64,000 nucleotides of DNA from Apostichopus japonicus (lineage: Eukaryota; Echinodermata; Holothuroidea; Aspidochirotida; Stichopodidae), in assembly GCF_037975245.1 (NCBI RefSeq), contig NC_092567.1, positions 17,968,376 to 18,032,375 on the forward strand, read 5' to 3'. The notes under the pieces were generated by a model. It saw nothing but the letters and a program-made list of their open reading frames with translations. It made no database searches and had not been told where the DNA came from. Both the position numbers and the translations under genes were made by a program. Numbering within the stretch: position 1 is the stretch's first letter; the number at the start of each line of letters is the position of its first letter. Of the stretch, positions 21,965-35,400 are shown piece by piece.

Positions 21965-24420
21965 GATCAAGATATTCTCTCTGGACTTTCCTTTAACTCT
22001 CTCAGACACAGTCAGTCCGTATAAAAACATTTTAAGCCTGTTTGTGTACAACATTTCATACGGGTACGTGTTCTATGTGTACAATGATATTGCTGTTTCT
22101 TCTACAGGAACGTTTGTGCAACAACAGTACTTGTCAATGGGTTAACAGTATACATCTTTATTAGTACAACATTATGTCTGTTCATGTGCGAGAATCTGTT
22201 TTACAGCAACCTCTCTAGATGGTATGATAACAGTTCTCTACTGTGAGTTGAAAATAGCATTGCTGTTCAGATACAGGGCAGGTGGTAATGCAACATCTAA
22301 CCACGATTCTCTAGTTCAATGTCGAAGACATACAAAACCAAGGCCTTCTTGGTACTCAGTATTAGAGAAGAGTGTTAAATTACGATCAGAGAAGTGTACT
22401 TTATTAGTGGCAGCATTAGTCACGTTCAGCTCTACAAGCACAAAAGGAAGCAATACTAGCTAGGTCACGGTTCAGCGCATAAAATGAATAGAACAATATA
22501 GAGAGAATATGTTTAACAATTATGTTGTATGAAACCTGTTTGACAACCGTATAGCCACGCATAAATGAACATTGATTGTGAAATGCTTCAGTGTAACTGC
22601 TGCTGGTTGTCTTGTGGTGTTGTAAATTGTTTTTAACATACATGCAGTTCTAGCTTCAGCATACATCATGATGAATACATGCAGGAATAATTGAAAATGA
22701 CCAACAACCATCATATAAGCTTTCGTTGAATATACATAAGCTACCGAACTTGATGAACAAAGCACTGACAATCTCCATGCGTTCGACGTCTATGCTTTTA
22801 TTAAGGATTTCTCGTTGTGCTTTTAACCATTGAAGATCCCTTCAAAATTTGTCAAGATATAATTATTTCAGATGTGATGATTTTTGTCAGTTTTAAAACA
22901 TATTGTTCCAGTGTTAGCAAATGGGTAGTGGATAAATGAGGAAATCTTTAAATCACCAACAACGATCATTTATAAGCTTTTACTGGATATTAATAAACGT
23001 CAAACGTGATAAACAAAGCACTGCCAATCCCAATGTGTTCAAAGTCCATGGCTTTTATCAAGCAAGGATTTCCTCATTGTGCTTTTAATTACTGGAGATC
23101 CCTTCAAAATCTGACAAGATATGATTATCTCAGTTTTGACGAAAACGAAAACTTAACACAATATTGAATAACATGTACTACTAGCCTACTAAGCCCATAT
23201 TTATTAAGGTACTTTTACAATTTGCTGTGACCTGCATGATGAAATATATTACAATTGCTATAATTGTCGCTTACGTCTATCTCGGTATACAGGTATATGT
23301 CTTGTATTAATTTAATATTTAGTAAGGTACTTTTACACTTTGCTGGGACTTTACAAAACATTGTCCTATACTCGTTGTCATTCATGGATCTTAACCTAAA
23401 ATCAGTATAATAATGTAAAAACTGAAAAGGCAGTGTTGAATAACAGTGTTTATCGCTTAGCACCAACTAGTCTCCATCCTCCAAAGGCTTTCACATAGTT
23501 TTCCCAGCTTTGGGTTTTGCCCATTACAGCGCATCTTCCCTCGATTTGGTTTTACTCCAAACGACAATCTGTAAAATAGGAAAGTAAAAACATGAAACAA
23601 AAGGGACTGAAGAATAGTAACTATAATTTAAATGAGGCCAGGAAGATAATCTTACACATGGATTTCAGTTTGTTACCTAAAATGACTTTTGATTTATTCA
23701 AAACTGACTTTTATCTACTCCATTGTGGTAACTTACCCATTTTAGATTCATGTACACACTCCCTGATGACAAACAAGGCGTCATACGATTATTTGGTTGT
23801 CCAAACTCGACGTTGGTAAAGCTTAAATACGAAACAGATTTGTGTGACCATTTAATATTTTCCCCGTAATAAGGTATTTGATTTGGTTTACAAACATTTT
23901 CCCCATGCTTCTTGCTGTCTTCGGCAGTCTTATCTACACTAGTGACTTCTCCTCTACCATGATTACTGTAAAAGATTGGTTTCACTATGCATAGTCTCAA
24001 ACCTTGCATAGATATGTTAACCAAATACAAATCTATGAAGCATGCACTGTCTAAATGACCTGATTTATTTGTATTTTAGTAAAAAAACCATGTTCATTTG
24101 TTCATTCTTCTTTTCACGTTCTGGAACCCAATAGAACATGCATACAGTCGTAAGTGTCGCAATAAAGTTGTAAATGAACATTGTTTTTATTGAATTAAGT
24201 TATTATTTTTGTATGAATGTAGAGTTTTGAAAAATAGCATAAACTACATGTTAAGTATTGAAATATATATTTTGTGACTAAAGGCAAGGTTCTTCACAGA
24301 TGATCCAAGTAGCAAGGGGAACATTGCTATATATGATGGGATGATATTTTGTACCTCTGAAAGAACTCTAGAGTGCTGCTGATCTCTACTAACTAAACCA
24401 ACTAAACAAAATCAGTGAAC
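21965..24420. other. No recognised gene; local duplications
   Basis: Bases 22695-22875 and 22950-23135 are a diverged direct duplication (period about 250 bp), sharing AAGATCCCTTCAAAAT-type blocks. A second duplication around AAGGTACTTTTACA lies at 23207 and 23323. Open frames of 75-110 codons at 22416-22643, 23592-23819 and 23698-24030 have no family resemblance I can see. Confidence 0.5.
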
Positions 24421-24424
24421 CTTT

Positions 24425-25440
24425 AATATACTCTCACTTCCTATGACCTCTGCTGACACCAAATGACCTTTGGCATTAACCAAAAAAAAAAGAACTCTAG
24501 TACTCACAATGGGGAATCCACATACCTACCTTGCGATCTTGTGTTTTACAAGGTTTTCAAGATTTGACCTGTGTTGACCTTAATTGACCCATGACCTGCT
24601 CCAAAACTGTGCTGAAGTCTACCATGCCTATATATGATTTATCTTGATGTTGGGTTATTGAGATATGGTTTTTTTAGATTTTCATGTGTTTTGACCTCTG
24701 CTGACCGCAGATTATCTTTGACCTCCACCAAAAACGACAGGGTTCTTGTATCCAATATGAGGGTCACATGGCAACTATGAGACACGTACATTTTTTCAAA
24801 GCGTTCTCCAAACAGCCGTGGGTGTGAGGATGAGGCTTTTGCGTTGTGAAGGGTATGAAAATTGTGACAGGAGAGGTACCAAGTATGAGGTTTATGCACT
24901 TACCACAAGTTCAGCTCACCTACCAAGTATATATTCTATAATTCCCCTGTTGAATTATCACGCATACAAGCTTACGCATATCACACATACCTACATACAT
25001 GCTTACATACATTGTGACAACCTAAATACATGTTCCTGTTTTCAGCTGTGATCATGCATGACAGCCAGTGTTGGATAGGCACGACTGCTCAAGATCAAAA
25101 TTTGCTTTGAGCTCATTAATTGAGATAAATTGCCTTACGACCCCCCCCCCCAGCCCTCCTCACCAGCAACAAAAATAGACAAAAACAAAAATCTGAAACA
25201 GAAAACTATGGATAAGTTATGAACCCTTGCTAACTGGGCAAATACACACCAAGTTTCTAAGCATGCTCGACTTACAATATTTACAAGATCTCCAAACTTT
25301 GACTTAGCTACAAAAAACAATAGGCATCTGTTACTCATTGTGGTTAACTTATGAACCAAATATGGTAATGCATGGTTAAAACATCCCTTTTTGAGTTCTG
25401 CATTGGGTTTACATGGTTTCACAATTTGACCTCCCTTACT
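24425..25440. repeat. TGACCT-rich dispersed repeat
   Basis: Words such as TGACCTCTGCTGAC, AATGACCTTTGG and TTTGACCTCCACC recur. Blocks around CTCATTGTGGTTAACTTATG (25337) recur near 28757, on the other side of the 65-bp satellite. This suggests one older repeat interrupted by the satellite. Confidence 0.6.
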
Positions 25441-25469
25441 CAAATTCCATATCTGGTTTTATATCTGGC

Positions 25470-26720
25470 TATATCTGGATAGATAAAGTTTGATATGGCC
25501 ATATAAAGCCAGATATATCTTGATATAATTGTAATCCAGATATCCATGTAAAGTTTGATATGGCCATATAGAGCCAGATATATCTTAAAATACTTGTAAG
25601 CCAGATATGCATATCAAGTTTGATATGGCCATATAAAGCCAGATATATCTTGATATAATTGTAAGCCAGATATGCATATAAAGTTTGATATGGCCATATA
25701 AAGCCAGATATATCTTGATATAATTTTAAGCCAGATATCCATATAAAGTTTGATATTGCCATATAAAGCCAGATATATCTTAAAATACTTGTAAGCCAGA
25801 TATGCATATCAAGTTTGATATGGCCATATAAAGCCAGATATATCTTGATATAATGTAAGCCAGATATGCATATCAAGTTTGATATGGCCATATAAACCCA
25901 GATATATCTTGATATAATTGTAAGCCAGATATGCATATAAAGTTTGATATGGCCATATAAAGCCAGATATATCTTGATATAATTTTAAGCCAGATATCAA
26001 TATAAAGTTTGATATTGCCATATAAAGCCAGATATATCTTAAAATACTTGTAAGCCAGATATGCATATCAAGTTTGATATGGCCATATAAAGCCAGATAT
26101 ATCTTGATATAATGTAAGCCAGATATGCATATCAAGTTTGATATGGCCATATAAACCCAGATATATCTTGATATAATTGTAAGCCAGATATGCATATAAA
26201 GTTTGATATGGCCATATAAAGCCAGATATATCTTGATATAATTTTAAGCCAGATATCAATATAAAGTTTGATATTGCCATATAAAGCCAGATATATCTTA
26301 AAATACTTGTAAGCCAGATATGCATATCAAGTTTGATATGGCCATATAAAGCCAGATATATCTTGATATAATGTAAGCCAGATATGCATATCAAGTTTGA
26401 TATGGCCATATAAAGCCAGATATATCTTGATATAATTGTAAGCCAGATATGCATATAACGTTTGATATTGCCATATAAAGCCAGATATATCTTGATATAA
26501 TTGTAAGCCAGATATCCATGTAAAGTTTGATATGGCCATATAAAGCCAGATATAACTGGATATAGAGTCAATCCAGATAGGCATATCAAGTTTTATCTGG
26601 CCTAATAAAGATATAAAGCCAGATATAACTGGACATAGAGTCTATCCAGATATGCAGATAAAGTTTTATCTGGCCATATTAAGCCAGATATAAATGGATA
26701 TACATGTAAGACTGTATGCT
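25470..26720. repeat. 65-bp satellite array with about 259-bp higher-order unit
   Basis: TGATATGGCC or TGATATTGCC recurs at 25491, 25556, 25621, 25686, 25751, 25816, 25880 and 25945, and onward to about 26590, mostly 65 bp apart. A variant containing AATTTTAAGCCAGATATC returns at about 25720, 25980 and 26240. Four monomers therefore form a 259-260 bp higher-order unit. Each monomer carries the palindromes ATATGGCCATAT, AGATATATCT and ATGCAT. The minus strand is open in all three frames over several monomers, which follows from the lack of stop triplets in the monomer. Confidence 0.95.
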
Positions 26721-26724
26721 CTTA

Positions 26725-28185
26725 CTTAGTGTATTTTCATAGAGATTTACATTGCCCTATATTGTTGAATTTTTGGTACTGCACATATTTCAATGGTAAA
26801 GCACTTACAGTGCACACTAAGTCAAAGGGGGTATAAATCGGCTTCTTGATCTATCTGGGTTGCTGGGTAACCACAGGGTCATTGATTGAAAAAGGATGAC
26901 TCAGAGGGTAATTAAGTGTGAACATGGAGGTAAAAACAGACCTCCATGGTGTGAAAACCTTCTTTGGAACAAAGGACATATGTGTATTGATACTCTGGGA
27001 GTGAGATAGGAAAAACAGTTTACACATGGTAGGGGTAAAGAACAGAAGGAAATTTAATAGAAAGGATTGGTACATTAAGGAAGGGTGATGGCGATTCGTA
27101 AAAAATAACCTATTGAGTTAGGACATTGGCAAAGGATTCTATAGTGAACTGAACAGTCAGAAGTAAGGAAGAAATTTTTGGGAACGGATGGAAACAACAC
27201 ATTTTGGGACTGAACTTCGATACTGAATGGAACATATATCGCCCTCCTGGAACTTATTTACTAAAGCAAATATAATAAATAAAGGAATAGTACAATGCAA
27301 TTTAGTATCAACCTCTACAGGACCACAGAAGAATACAGAACTCAACCTTCAAGTATTATTTTTGAACAGCGGTCATTTTATGACCATAGCAGTCGGATTA
27401 GGTAACAGCAAGGAGCTTTTTGAGTGATATGTTTGAGGCCAAAACTGCAGATTCGTAAGTCCAAAATAAGTTGATCTTTACCTCCAATTAAGCCCAGCTT
27501 TTTTTGGGTCTAATTGTCTGGAGATGGGTTTTTTTCAGACACAATTTGAAATGATTTTGAAATCTCTTTCTAGTTGGAAGCATTGTGAGTCATATATAAA
27601 ACTATGTGTCACAAAAAGTTATATACACAATTGGGTTTGGAATGTGCTGGGAATAAAGTTATCCCAACTTTATGTCTTCGTCATTGTTTTGAAAATTGTG
27701 TCGATGAAAGGACTCGCAGACCTTGCAGAGACTGAAGACAGCCTAGAGACGGCAGAGTGATGGGCATTTTGTCATGAAGCAGGCTTTCAAGTACCAATTT
27801 ATTCGTGGAGCATTTTATCATGCAAGGATATTTCATTCTCTTAATGTATTTTTGTTCTGACTGTCATATTGCCTCAATAATCGTTTGAACAGAAGACCCT
27901 TTTTTAATATTAGTTTTTTATTTGTAAAAGCTTGGACATACTGTAGGTAAGGTGACACAAGAAAATGAAAAATACCTGCTGATGGATCAAACAGGAAATG
28001 TAATTAATGGTCAGATAATTAAGCAGTAAATAAAGAGTTGCTTTATCTGCGCCATATATTGCCCTTATTTGGTTTCAAATTATATTTCTTTACATCGCCA
28101 GATGAAGTTCTGGCACAGATGAAGCCATTTTTTTTAACTAGTTCAATCTGGATTTATCATAATATGAGACAGTAATGGATTTGCC
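26725..28185. other. No recognised gene
   Basis: I see only short unmatched open frames and no repeat. The stretch separates the main satellite from its degenerate relative. Confidence 0.4.
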
Positions 28186-28189
28186 AAGG

Positions 28190-28560
28190 GTAATATATAT
28201 GGATGTGGCATATATGAGCCAGATATGGATTTCTAAGTAATAGGCCAGATATGGATTTGTCATATATGGGCCATATATAGATTTCTAATTAATGGGCCAG
28301 ATGTGGATGTGCCATATATGGGCCAGATATGGATTTGCAATATATGAGCCAAATATGGATTTCTCAGATATGGACCAAATCTGGTCCAGATAAAAAGTGA
28401 CCCATATAAAGTTTTATCTGATGCAGATATGGCCTTTATCTTATATCAAGTTATATCTGCCCGATTCTTAATATGGCCAGATATAAATTCCATATATGGC
28501 ACAGATATGGGCCAGATACAAATTGCCATATATATGGGCCCTATATGGATTTTGAGTAAG
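28190..28560. repeat. Degenerate CCAGATATGG repeat
   Basis: Short units around GGGCCAGATATGGATTT recur about ten times with poor phase. The words CCAGATA and GGCCATAT link it to the 65-bp satellite 1.5 kb upstream. Confidence 0.75.
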
Positions 28561-28679
28561 GGCTAGCTCTGCTGAAGATATGTCTCAAACATCCGTAGGC
28601 TTTTTTTCCCTCATTGCGGTAGGCTTACAACACTATAAACTATGATTGGTCCAAGCCTTCTTTCTTGAAATATCGTTTT

Positions 28680-28870
28680 ATATCACAATTTGAAATCTAT
28701 TGACCTTGAATAATTATGCAACGACCTCCAACAAAGACAGTGTGCTTATTGTACTCAATGTGGTTAACCTACGTACCATATATTGTTCCAGGCTTCTCTT
28801 CTAGAGATACTGTTTACAAGCTAGGCGTTACACACATACATATCACGCAAACTACTTCATCATGACTTTG
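28680..28870. repeat. TGACCT-type repeat, right fragment
   Basis: The sequence around GCAACGACCTCCAACAAAGA and ACTCAATGTGGTTAACC resembles 24700-24760 and 25320-25360. It appears to be the other side of the repeat interrupted by the satellites. Confidence 0.45.
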
Positions 28871-29547
28871 ATGCAACATACACAATACTCACACACGCTG
28901 ACTATGACTGCAAAGGTTATGATTACATTGAAACCAACCAGAAAACCGGTAACCCTATCTGTTACCGATCACATTAGAATGAATTTTACATGTTGGGTGC
29001 TTAAGAGGCAAATCAAAACTGCCGGTTATAATTAAGTCTAGAAAGACCTACCAATGCAGCCACAAGACAGTTATTATTGCAATTATCTTTTACTTACCAA
29101 TAAGACGAAACTGTCGAAATGCTGACTTCGCACTACGAGACTGACCCTTGCTCGTAGTCAGCCATAAAGAAAACAAGTGCTATTGTAGGGCCGGTGTAGA
29201 AGTACAAACTGTCGCAAATATACCATATTCAGTAAATACTGTCCTAGTCCCACTGAGACAATTTATACTGGATTTACCAGTGCATTTGGTCTCCCCGGAC
29301 CTTTTGTACAAGGCCAGATGGTACGGATTGTCTCCCGGAAACTATGGTTAAACGAAAGGGGGGCATTATTTGACGGTTATTTATTTTGTTTTAAATTGTG
29401 TCCCCCTGAACACAATGTCCGCCCTATCAGGTATGTTAGAGAAGCAACAATTTAATTAGTAATAGACTCTGGCAGTATCCGTATTTTCACATTTCGGCTT
29501 CCGTATATTTAGCAGTAAGTCGATCGATCGTCCCGTGCGACAACTAA

Positions 29548-29740
29548 AAATGGTAAAGTTAGCAGAAAACGTGAGACAAATTGCCGATATTCTAAGAAGT
29601 GAGAGCTATCCAAGTGGTTTCACAAAAATAAAACAAAGAAGGATCTTACGGAGAAAAGGTAGGTTTTTCAGACTGGCTGAAAATGGAACTCTTGCATACT
29701 GAAATTGAAGGAAAGTTTTGCTATGTAGGGCTACTCAACT
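29548..29740 (+). pseudogene. KRBA2-like N-terminal exon, copy 2
   Basis: ATG at 29548 opens MVKLAENVRQIADILRSE and then SYPSGF. The frame shifts within the following basic stretch, and the MELLHTEIEGKF peptide continues in another frame at 29683. The start codon is in frame with the body here, unlike in copy 1. No ribosome-proximal features can be judged. Confidence 0.5.
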
Positions 29741-31249
29741 CGCCCAAATCGGGGCAGCTCATATATACTAGTTGCATCAAAGTAAATGTCTGTAACTTAC
29801 AGTATAGGATACACACTATGCCTATGATTGTTAAATGGCGAACGGCCATTCCACAGTTAAAATATAACCAGGCCTCTATAGACCTAGTGATTGGTGCACA
29901 AATCATGATATTCTTTTACCACGTTTGGTTAGTTGTAAAAACTCATTCGCAAAGATCAAGCAATTGCTTATGCAACATTATAATCAGTTCTATGCTTGAG
30001 CAAAGTTGTTAGTGTATGAAAAAAGTTATTAGGGCCTAGTTGTTTTCGTTTTTTCACAATCCATTTTGTCATAACAAATTCTTGTGAAAAATATCATAAA
30101 TGTCCACCTTTTATCGCTCTGCCTATCAAAGAAGTTAACAATCATAACCAAATCATATCACTAAAGCTTACAGAGATAGTCTGGCCTGCATGCATGCGAC
30201 AATATAACATGCAACTAACGGACTATAGCCTAGCCTATTTCTAGAGGAAAGTGGCACTAATACTGTACGTAACATTTTCATGTCATTACTTTGGTTGGTA
30301 AGATATTGAAGGCCTGATAGTATATTTTTAGGTGTGCCATATTCACTATATGCCAAACCTCACTGCAGAAGAAAACTTCACAAACATCTGTACCCAAATA
30401 GTGGCCATGCAATACGTACAATAATGGAAATATTCCATTTCAAACACTGATATAGAGTTGTAATTCAATTTTAGTGGCACTTTAGCTAGAGTTACCAATC
30501 CTGCAGCCCATATAATTGTGTTTTTTTTTGGGGGGGGCGGGGCAAAAAACATGATATCTCCTTGATCATGAATTTTCTTACCTCTTTGAAGGTGCTCATC
30601 TTGGCATAGATAAACCAGGCAACAGAATATGTCGAGATTCTGTTGGAAAACTTTCAACGTTGTTGTAACAAGGCATGTTCAACAGGATGTCAAAGCGTCA
30701 TTGTCCTGTAGACCTACGAACAAGTCTCCATAGCATTCCTGTAACTGGATTATGGAAGCATGCAGTGAAGGTTTACTTTAGTTAAAGTCACTCTGTCTGG
30801 ACAAATTGAAAATTTACAAGTTTAAAGGTAGCCTGTATAGGCCCTAAATTTTGGTCACTTTAATTGTCAGAAATATTCAAAAAGTACTTTCCTGGGGGGT
30901 AATATCCCTTTAAATTGTGCCAGACATTCTAAATGATGACACTAGCTGATTGAATGTCCCAGTGAGGTAAATTTCCAGGGTAGTAATAAACATACTTTAA
31001 GAATTTTGACCAAAGTGAAAATCTGGCATATTTAGGGCCAATACAGCATACCTTTAAGCCACACTTTGGCATAACTGCAGATCAACCATCAATATAGGCA
31101 TATAATGGTAAGTTGCAAAGAGTGGACGTACCACTTTTCTGGTTTAGTGGTTTAAGCGATTGTACAGTATGGTTTAAGTTACATTTTCATGTATGCAAGG
31201 TAAAAATAAATGGCCTAAATCCACCAACACCCTGTTTCTATCAGATATC

Positions 31250-31530
31250 CCACTATTGTTTATCTAGATCTGTGTACAGAATGAAGCAATGGAATAGAAC
31301 AACCGTCAAGGCAAAGCCTGCAACTTGTAAATGTTTTTGAAATGAGCACCTAAATGCTGTCTTCTTTCTTAACAGGTTGGTGTTGATCTTAATGGTACTC
31401 TGTCAGTGACAGCTGCCAGCGACTGTACATAATAACACTGTGTGACTTCTATTCAAAGTGGCCTGAGACGAAGGCAGTGCCTGACAAGACTGCAGCATCA
31501 ACTTCTAATATCATGACTGATGTAGTGAGG
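31250..31530 (+). pseudogene. Integrase fragment, copy 2
   Basis: An acceptor CTTCTTTCTTAACAG ends at 31376 and is followed by VGVDLNGTLSVTAA. Stops near 31427-31432 break the core before ITLCDFYSKWPETKAVPDKT, which is still readable in the same region. Upstream, a Cys-poor linker around 31280-31330 corresponds to the zinc-binding-to-core linker of such integrases. It is a dead remnant. Confidence 0.6.
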
Positions 31531-32499
31531 TAAACATAACTAAAACATTTAATAATTTTCTTTAGTTAGTGCCAATAAGGAATGGCATCATATATGTTAT
31601 CTGTACCATGCAAATAACTGATAGTGCATGGCAGAATGATCAACACTTCTGTGTTTGGGTATAACTATTTCCAGATGGGTATAAAGCATATTGAAAGGGC
31701 ATGAAGGTAGGTAAGAACCGAGAAAGTGTACTGTAAATCTTTGCAGGTGTAGTTCCCATTAATAAGTTTATCTGTAAATGTTTCTTTACCTATATTTACT
31801 TGCAAAGATTTCCCTCTGGCATATAGCCAGACAATTGTCTTTATTTGTTCTACATCCCCAAAAAGAGATTTTTCCTGGAACTGTTTCACTGAAGCAGACA
31901 CAGTTTATTTGTTCAAACAAATGATGAGTAAATAATTAAGACCACATTCCACAGCTAGACATCACCTATTGTGTGTTGTGTTTTCAAAACAGTGTTGGAT
32001 AGTGTGTGAACTTATTACTACTTCGCTGTTTGGACAGGTACTTCGACAAGATAAGAGAGACAATGTATCAACTGAGTTTTGGTACCATTTCTCGGTTAGG
32101 CCCCTGAGGAAAATTGCTAATTGTGATTGTGTGTGTATTTGTGGGGGATATTTTCTGAATCCTGGGGGATGGCCGACCCCTTTTCTTTGGCAAAAGAAAG
32201 CAATTTTTAGGTCTCTTTGATTCAAATGATGTATAATAGTACATTTTACTATAATAATGGTTATAGCTAGCATTATTTTTTTTTTTGCATTTGGGTCGTA
32301 CAGAGGGTGTTTTGAACCCCCATGGATCCTGATTCAGGACAATTATTGTTTGACAGTCTCATCTCTGACCACTACTGGAGAGAGTATGTATGAAGTTAAC
32401 AGAAGACCCCAGAAGACATGTCTAGACAATTTTCTTGGCAGTTAACTTGTTGCCGACATTAATCCTGTCTTTCACTCTAACATATCATGAGAGAAAATT

Positions 32500-35400
32500 T
32501 CGTCGGCTGCCAAACGTTATAGCAAAGACAGGCCATTGACTTTACACTGCAATTCGTTCGGTGGAAATCCATATATTTCTTGCATTTCAAATTGACGCGA
32601 TGTGACGCTCGAAAATTCTTTATCACCTCATAACTTCATAAAATAACAAATAAGAAGGCGTGTTTCTTGGTTCTGGAAATTGTGTTCAAGATAACTTCTC
32701 ATAGAAAAAACATATAACCGAACATAGTCTGCTTCCTGTTGTAACTTTTGCTGTTGTTGAGTTCTGTGTAAGTGTTAAGGGCAAACCCGTTGGATACATG
32801 ACAATCAGCCATTTTATTTGTTATTCACAATAAAGATTAAAATTTTGGCGGTATCAAGTTGCACATTAAAGCATTATACAGGTAATCCTACTGTTTGTGG
32901 AAAGCAGTTCAAGGGGGAATTCTATAGGGAAACTTCTGCATGGTTTTATTGAGGTTTACCAAACTCCAAAAGGCTGTTCTTCCTGTGGATTATGAGAGTT
33001 TTCAAGTACAAATTGTTTGAAGAAGAGTGACAGTAGTATATCATTCTTATTTAGTCAAACATCCCTGCTCGAAGGATGCTCTAGAAAGCATCGATTATAT
33101 TTAGTTGCCTCAAAGCTACAAAGGGAGAGTCATCATCCCAGTAAAATTTCCTCATGAATTATCCCATGTATACACACTTTGATCACTCTTTGCCCAGGCT
33201 GATATAGATTCAGAATATTATGTTAGTGACTATCATCCAATTTCATGTTTTGATTTTTACTTAATCTAATTTCTTTGAACAAACTTATCTCTACAAGAAT
33301 GACGTATTTTAAAGTGTGAGAAACATGATGAGACAAAAACTCTAGCATATTGCAACCTGCTCTGTCCTATTTGCTTTATTTTTCTTTCCCTTTTTTGGGG
33401 TTTGTTTTTGTTTCTTGTATGTTTGCAGCTCTTTTGAAGAGGATATCTTTCATATATATCTTTTCTAATTTGAACCACTTTTTGTCCATTAAGAAAAATT
33501 TCATAATTAGAAAAAACGATCATTTATCACTGGAATTGCCTGGATGCCATTTGTCTATACAATGATTATTTGCTTCACGCATGGCCATCACAACGGGGTT
33601 TAGGGGGGTGGGGCGGGGTACGGCCTTCTACCTTGTTGAGAGGGAGAAATCCTTGACTCGACGATTGAGTGAGAAAAATAAGGAAGTGTAAAAAAGTGGT
33701 AATGAAAGTCAAGAAACAGGTGTCAGGCCCGTACAGGGAAGGTTGGGGCAGTAATGACATTTCAAGGTCAGGGAAGTATCTTCCAGCTACCTTAGGGTTG
33801 TTATTAGCAAACAAAAATATTTTGGACTTTATCACAGATAGGTCACGGATTTAAGAGGACCCCTCTCCAGGACACAAATCGATAACTTACCATCCCAACC
33901 CCTCCCTCCTTGCACTCACAACTCTGTATATGGGCCTGAGTGTTGTATACAACATTGCCGATTTCGTTTAGGATCTAACTTAAAAACACCCTAGATTCCC
34001 GTCCTATAATGAGCTTTACGCACGGATGAAATTTCATATTGGCTTGGCAACTTTCGTATATAGACCTATGAAGTACAATACCATAATTGCCAAATCTTAC
34101 CCACTGTGTGATGGGGAAATGCGGCTATACAATGAAGTTTGACTTTTAAGTTCGTAATCTTTTACCCCTACAGTTATCATTTGTTGTTGTAGCTGTTGCT
34201 TTCCCGTACCAGCCCTCCTTTGGGAAGGGAGTTAGGTTGATGCGATCTCTCCCTCTGTAAAGAGGACTATGAACGCAAAATAGTGGCCGAATACAACATG
34301 CAACGTATACGGAGGATTAAATGGCAGCAATCACAACGAAACATGATTAACATATTTTACAGATGGAAGACTTGTTACCTTTTCTTCTTTTTCCCCTTCT
34401 ATTTTTTGTTTTGTAGCAACACACAACGCCTCATTTATGTCATGAACATCTAACTATGTATGCATCTGTTTTAATGATTGATATAATCGCGAGTTACTGC
34501 TATAAGGAGGATCTAAAATACATAAATAATGAAATTCATTGCCTTTTGAATGTCGAATTGCCTACATTTTATGCAGGACAGAATATACTATGAAGTATTT
34601 GCGGACATTCTGTATCAGGACATTTCGTCCGGCCGGACTATATTTGCTGTGAGGTGGGGACACAATTTTCAGCAGATAATGTCCGACCGGACTAAACATG
34701 CTGGTACAAAGTGTCTTCGCGGACACCTTTTTACAGGGGGACACTCTGTACTGTCACACCTGAGTGAAATCATCGACATTTTCAGTTTTACCTTTCATGC
34801 TAAAACCCTCTTCAGCGGTAATATACAATATTGTTTCTGTGCTAACTGTGTGAAGGCCATCATAATCATCTATCTCTGTGCCAACTGCCATATGGATAAA
34901 CACTCCAGAAAAGACAAAATTCCTTTAGCTGCAAGTAAACAAAAGAGAAGTCGACATTAACAGAGATGAAAAGTAAACCATCACACCTGAAATATTGTTC
35001 ATATGAGGAGCCTATATTCATCACTGAATTCTTTGAATGTACAATACAATCACATAAAACATGCCAACACATTGGGCATGTGTCTCAACCACAACTGCTG
35101 AATTACAAAAAGTTTAATATGTTAAATGCTTTGAGTGTTTTGCAACAGTAGTATCCATGCTCTCCAGCTCACCTCCACTTTTAAACTTGAAAGATGTATT
35201 ACAAAGTATTAAAATAGGAGCTATCCATGCAGCATTTTGTTCTTCAATGTGTTTTTTTATTATATAGATATTACATTAAGCTACAGGCTTAGTTATTTCT
35301 AGGTAATAATGTATCATCTGCAGCTCAAAGCCTGGTACTTATTGTGTTAAAGCATCAGAAACTATGAAGAGAGATACCACTCTTGAACGCATCACATGGC

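Larger units (their letters stand above)
29225..32497 (+). mobile_element. KRBA2-like integrase element, copy 2
   Basis: This plus-oriented copy is collinear with the reverse complement of 4620-1813. It starts with the stretch around ACTGTCCTAGTCCC (29237) and ends near CATGAGAGAAAATTT (32485-32500). It carries the N-terminal piece at 29548 and the integrase piece at 31377. It lacks the 106-bp array of copy 1 and has extra sequence between the coding pieces. Stop codons and frameshifts are present in both pieces. The two copies are about 25 kb apart in inverted orientation. Confidence 0.65.

Noticed and set aside
25469-26589. Overlapping minus-strand open frames of 85-173 codons with a repeating peptide
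   Set aside because: They follow the 65-bp satellite and are open in every frame; there is no start context, domain or codon signal.
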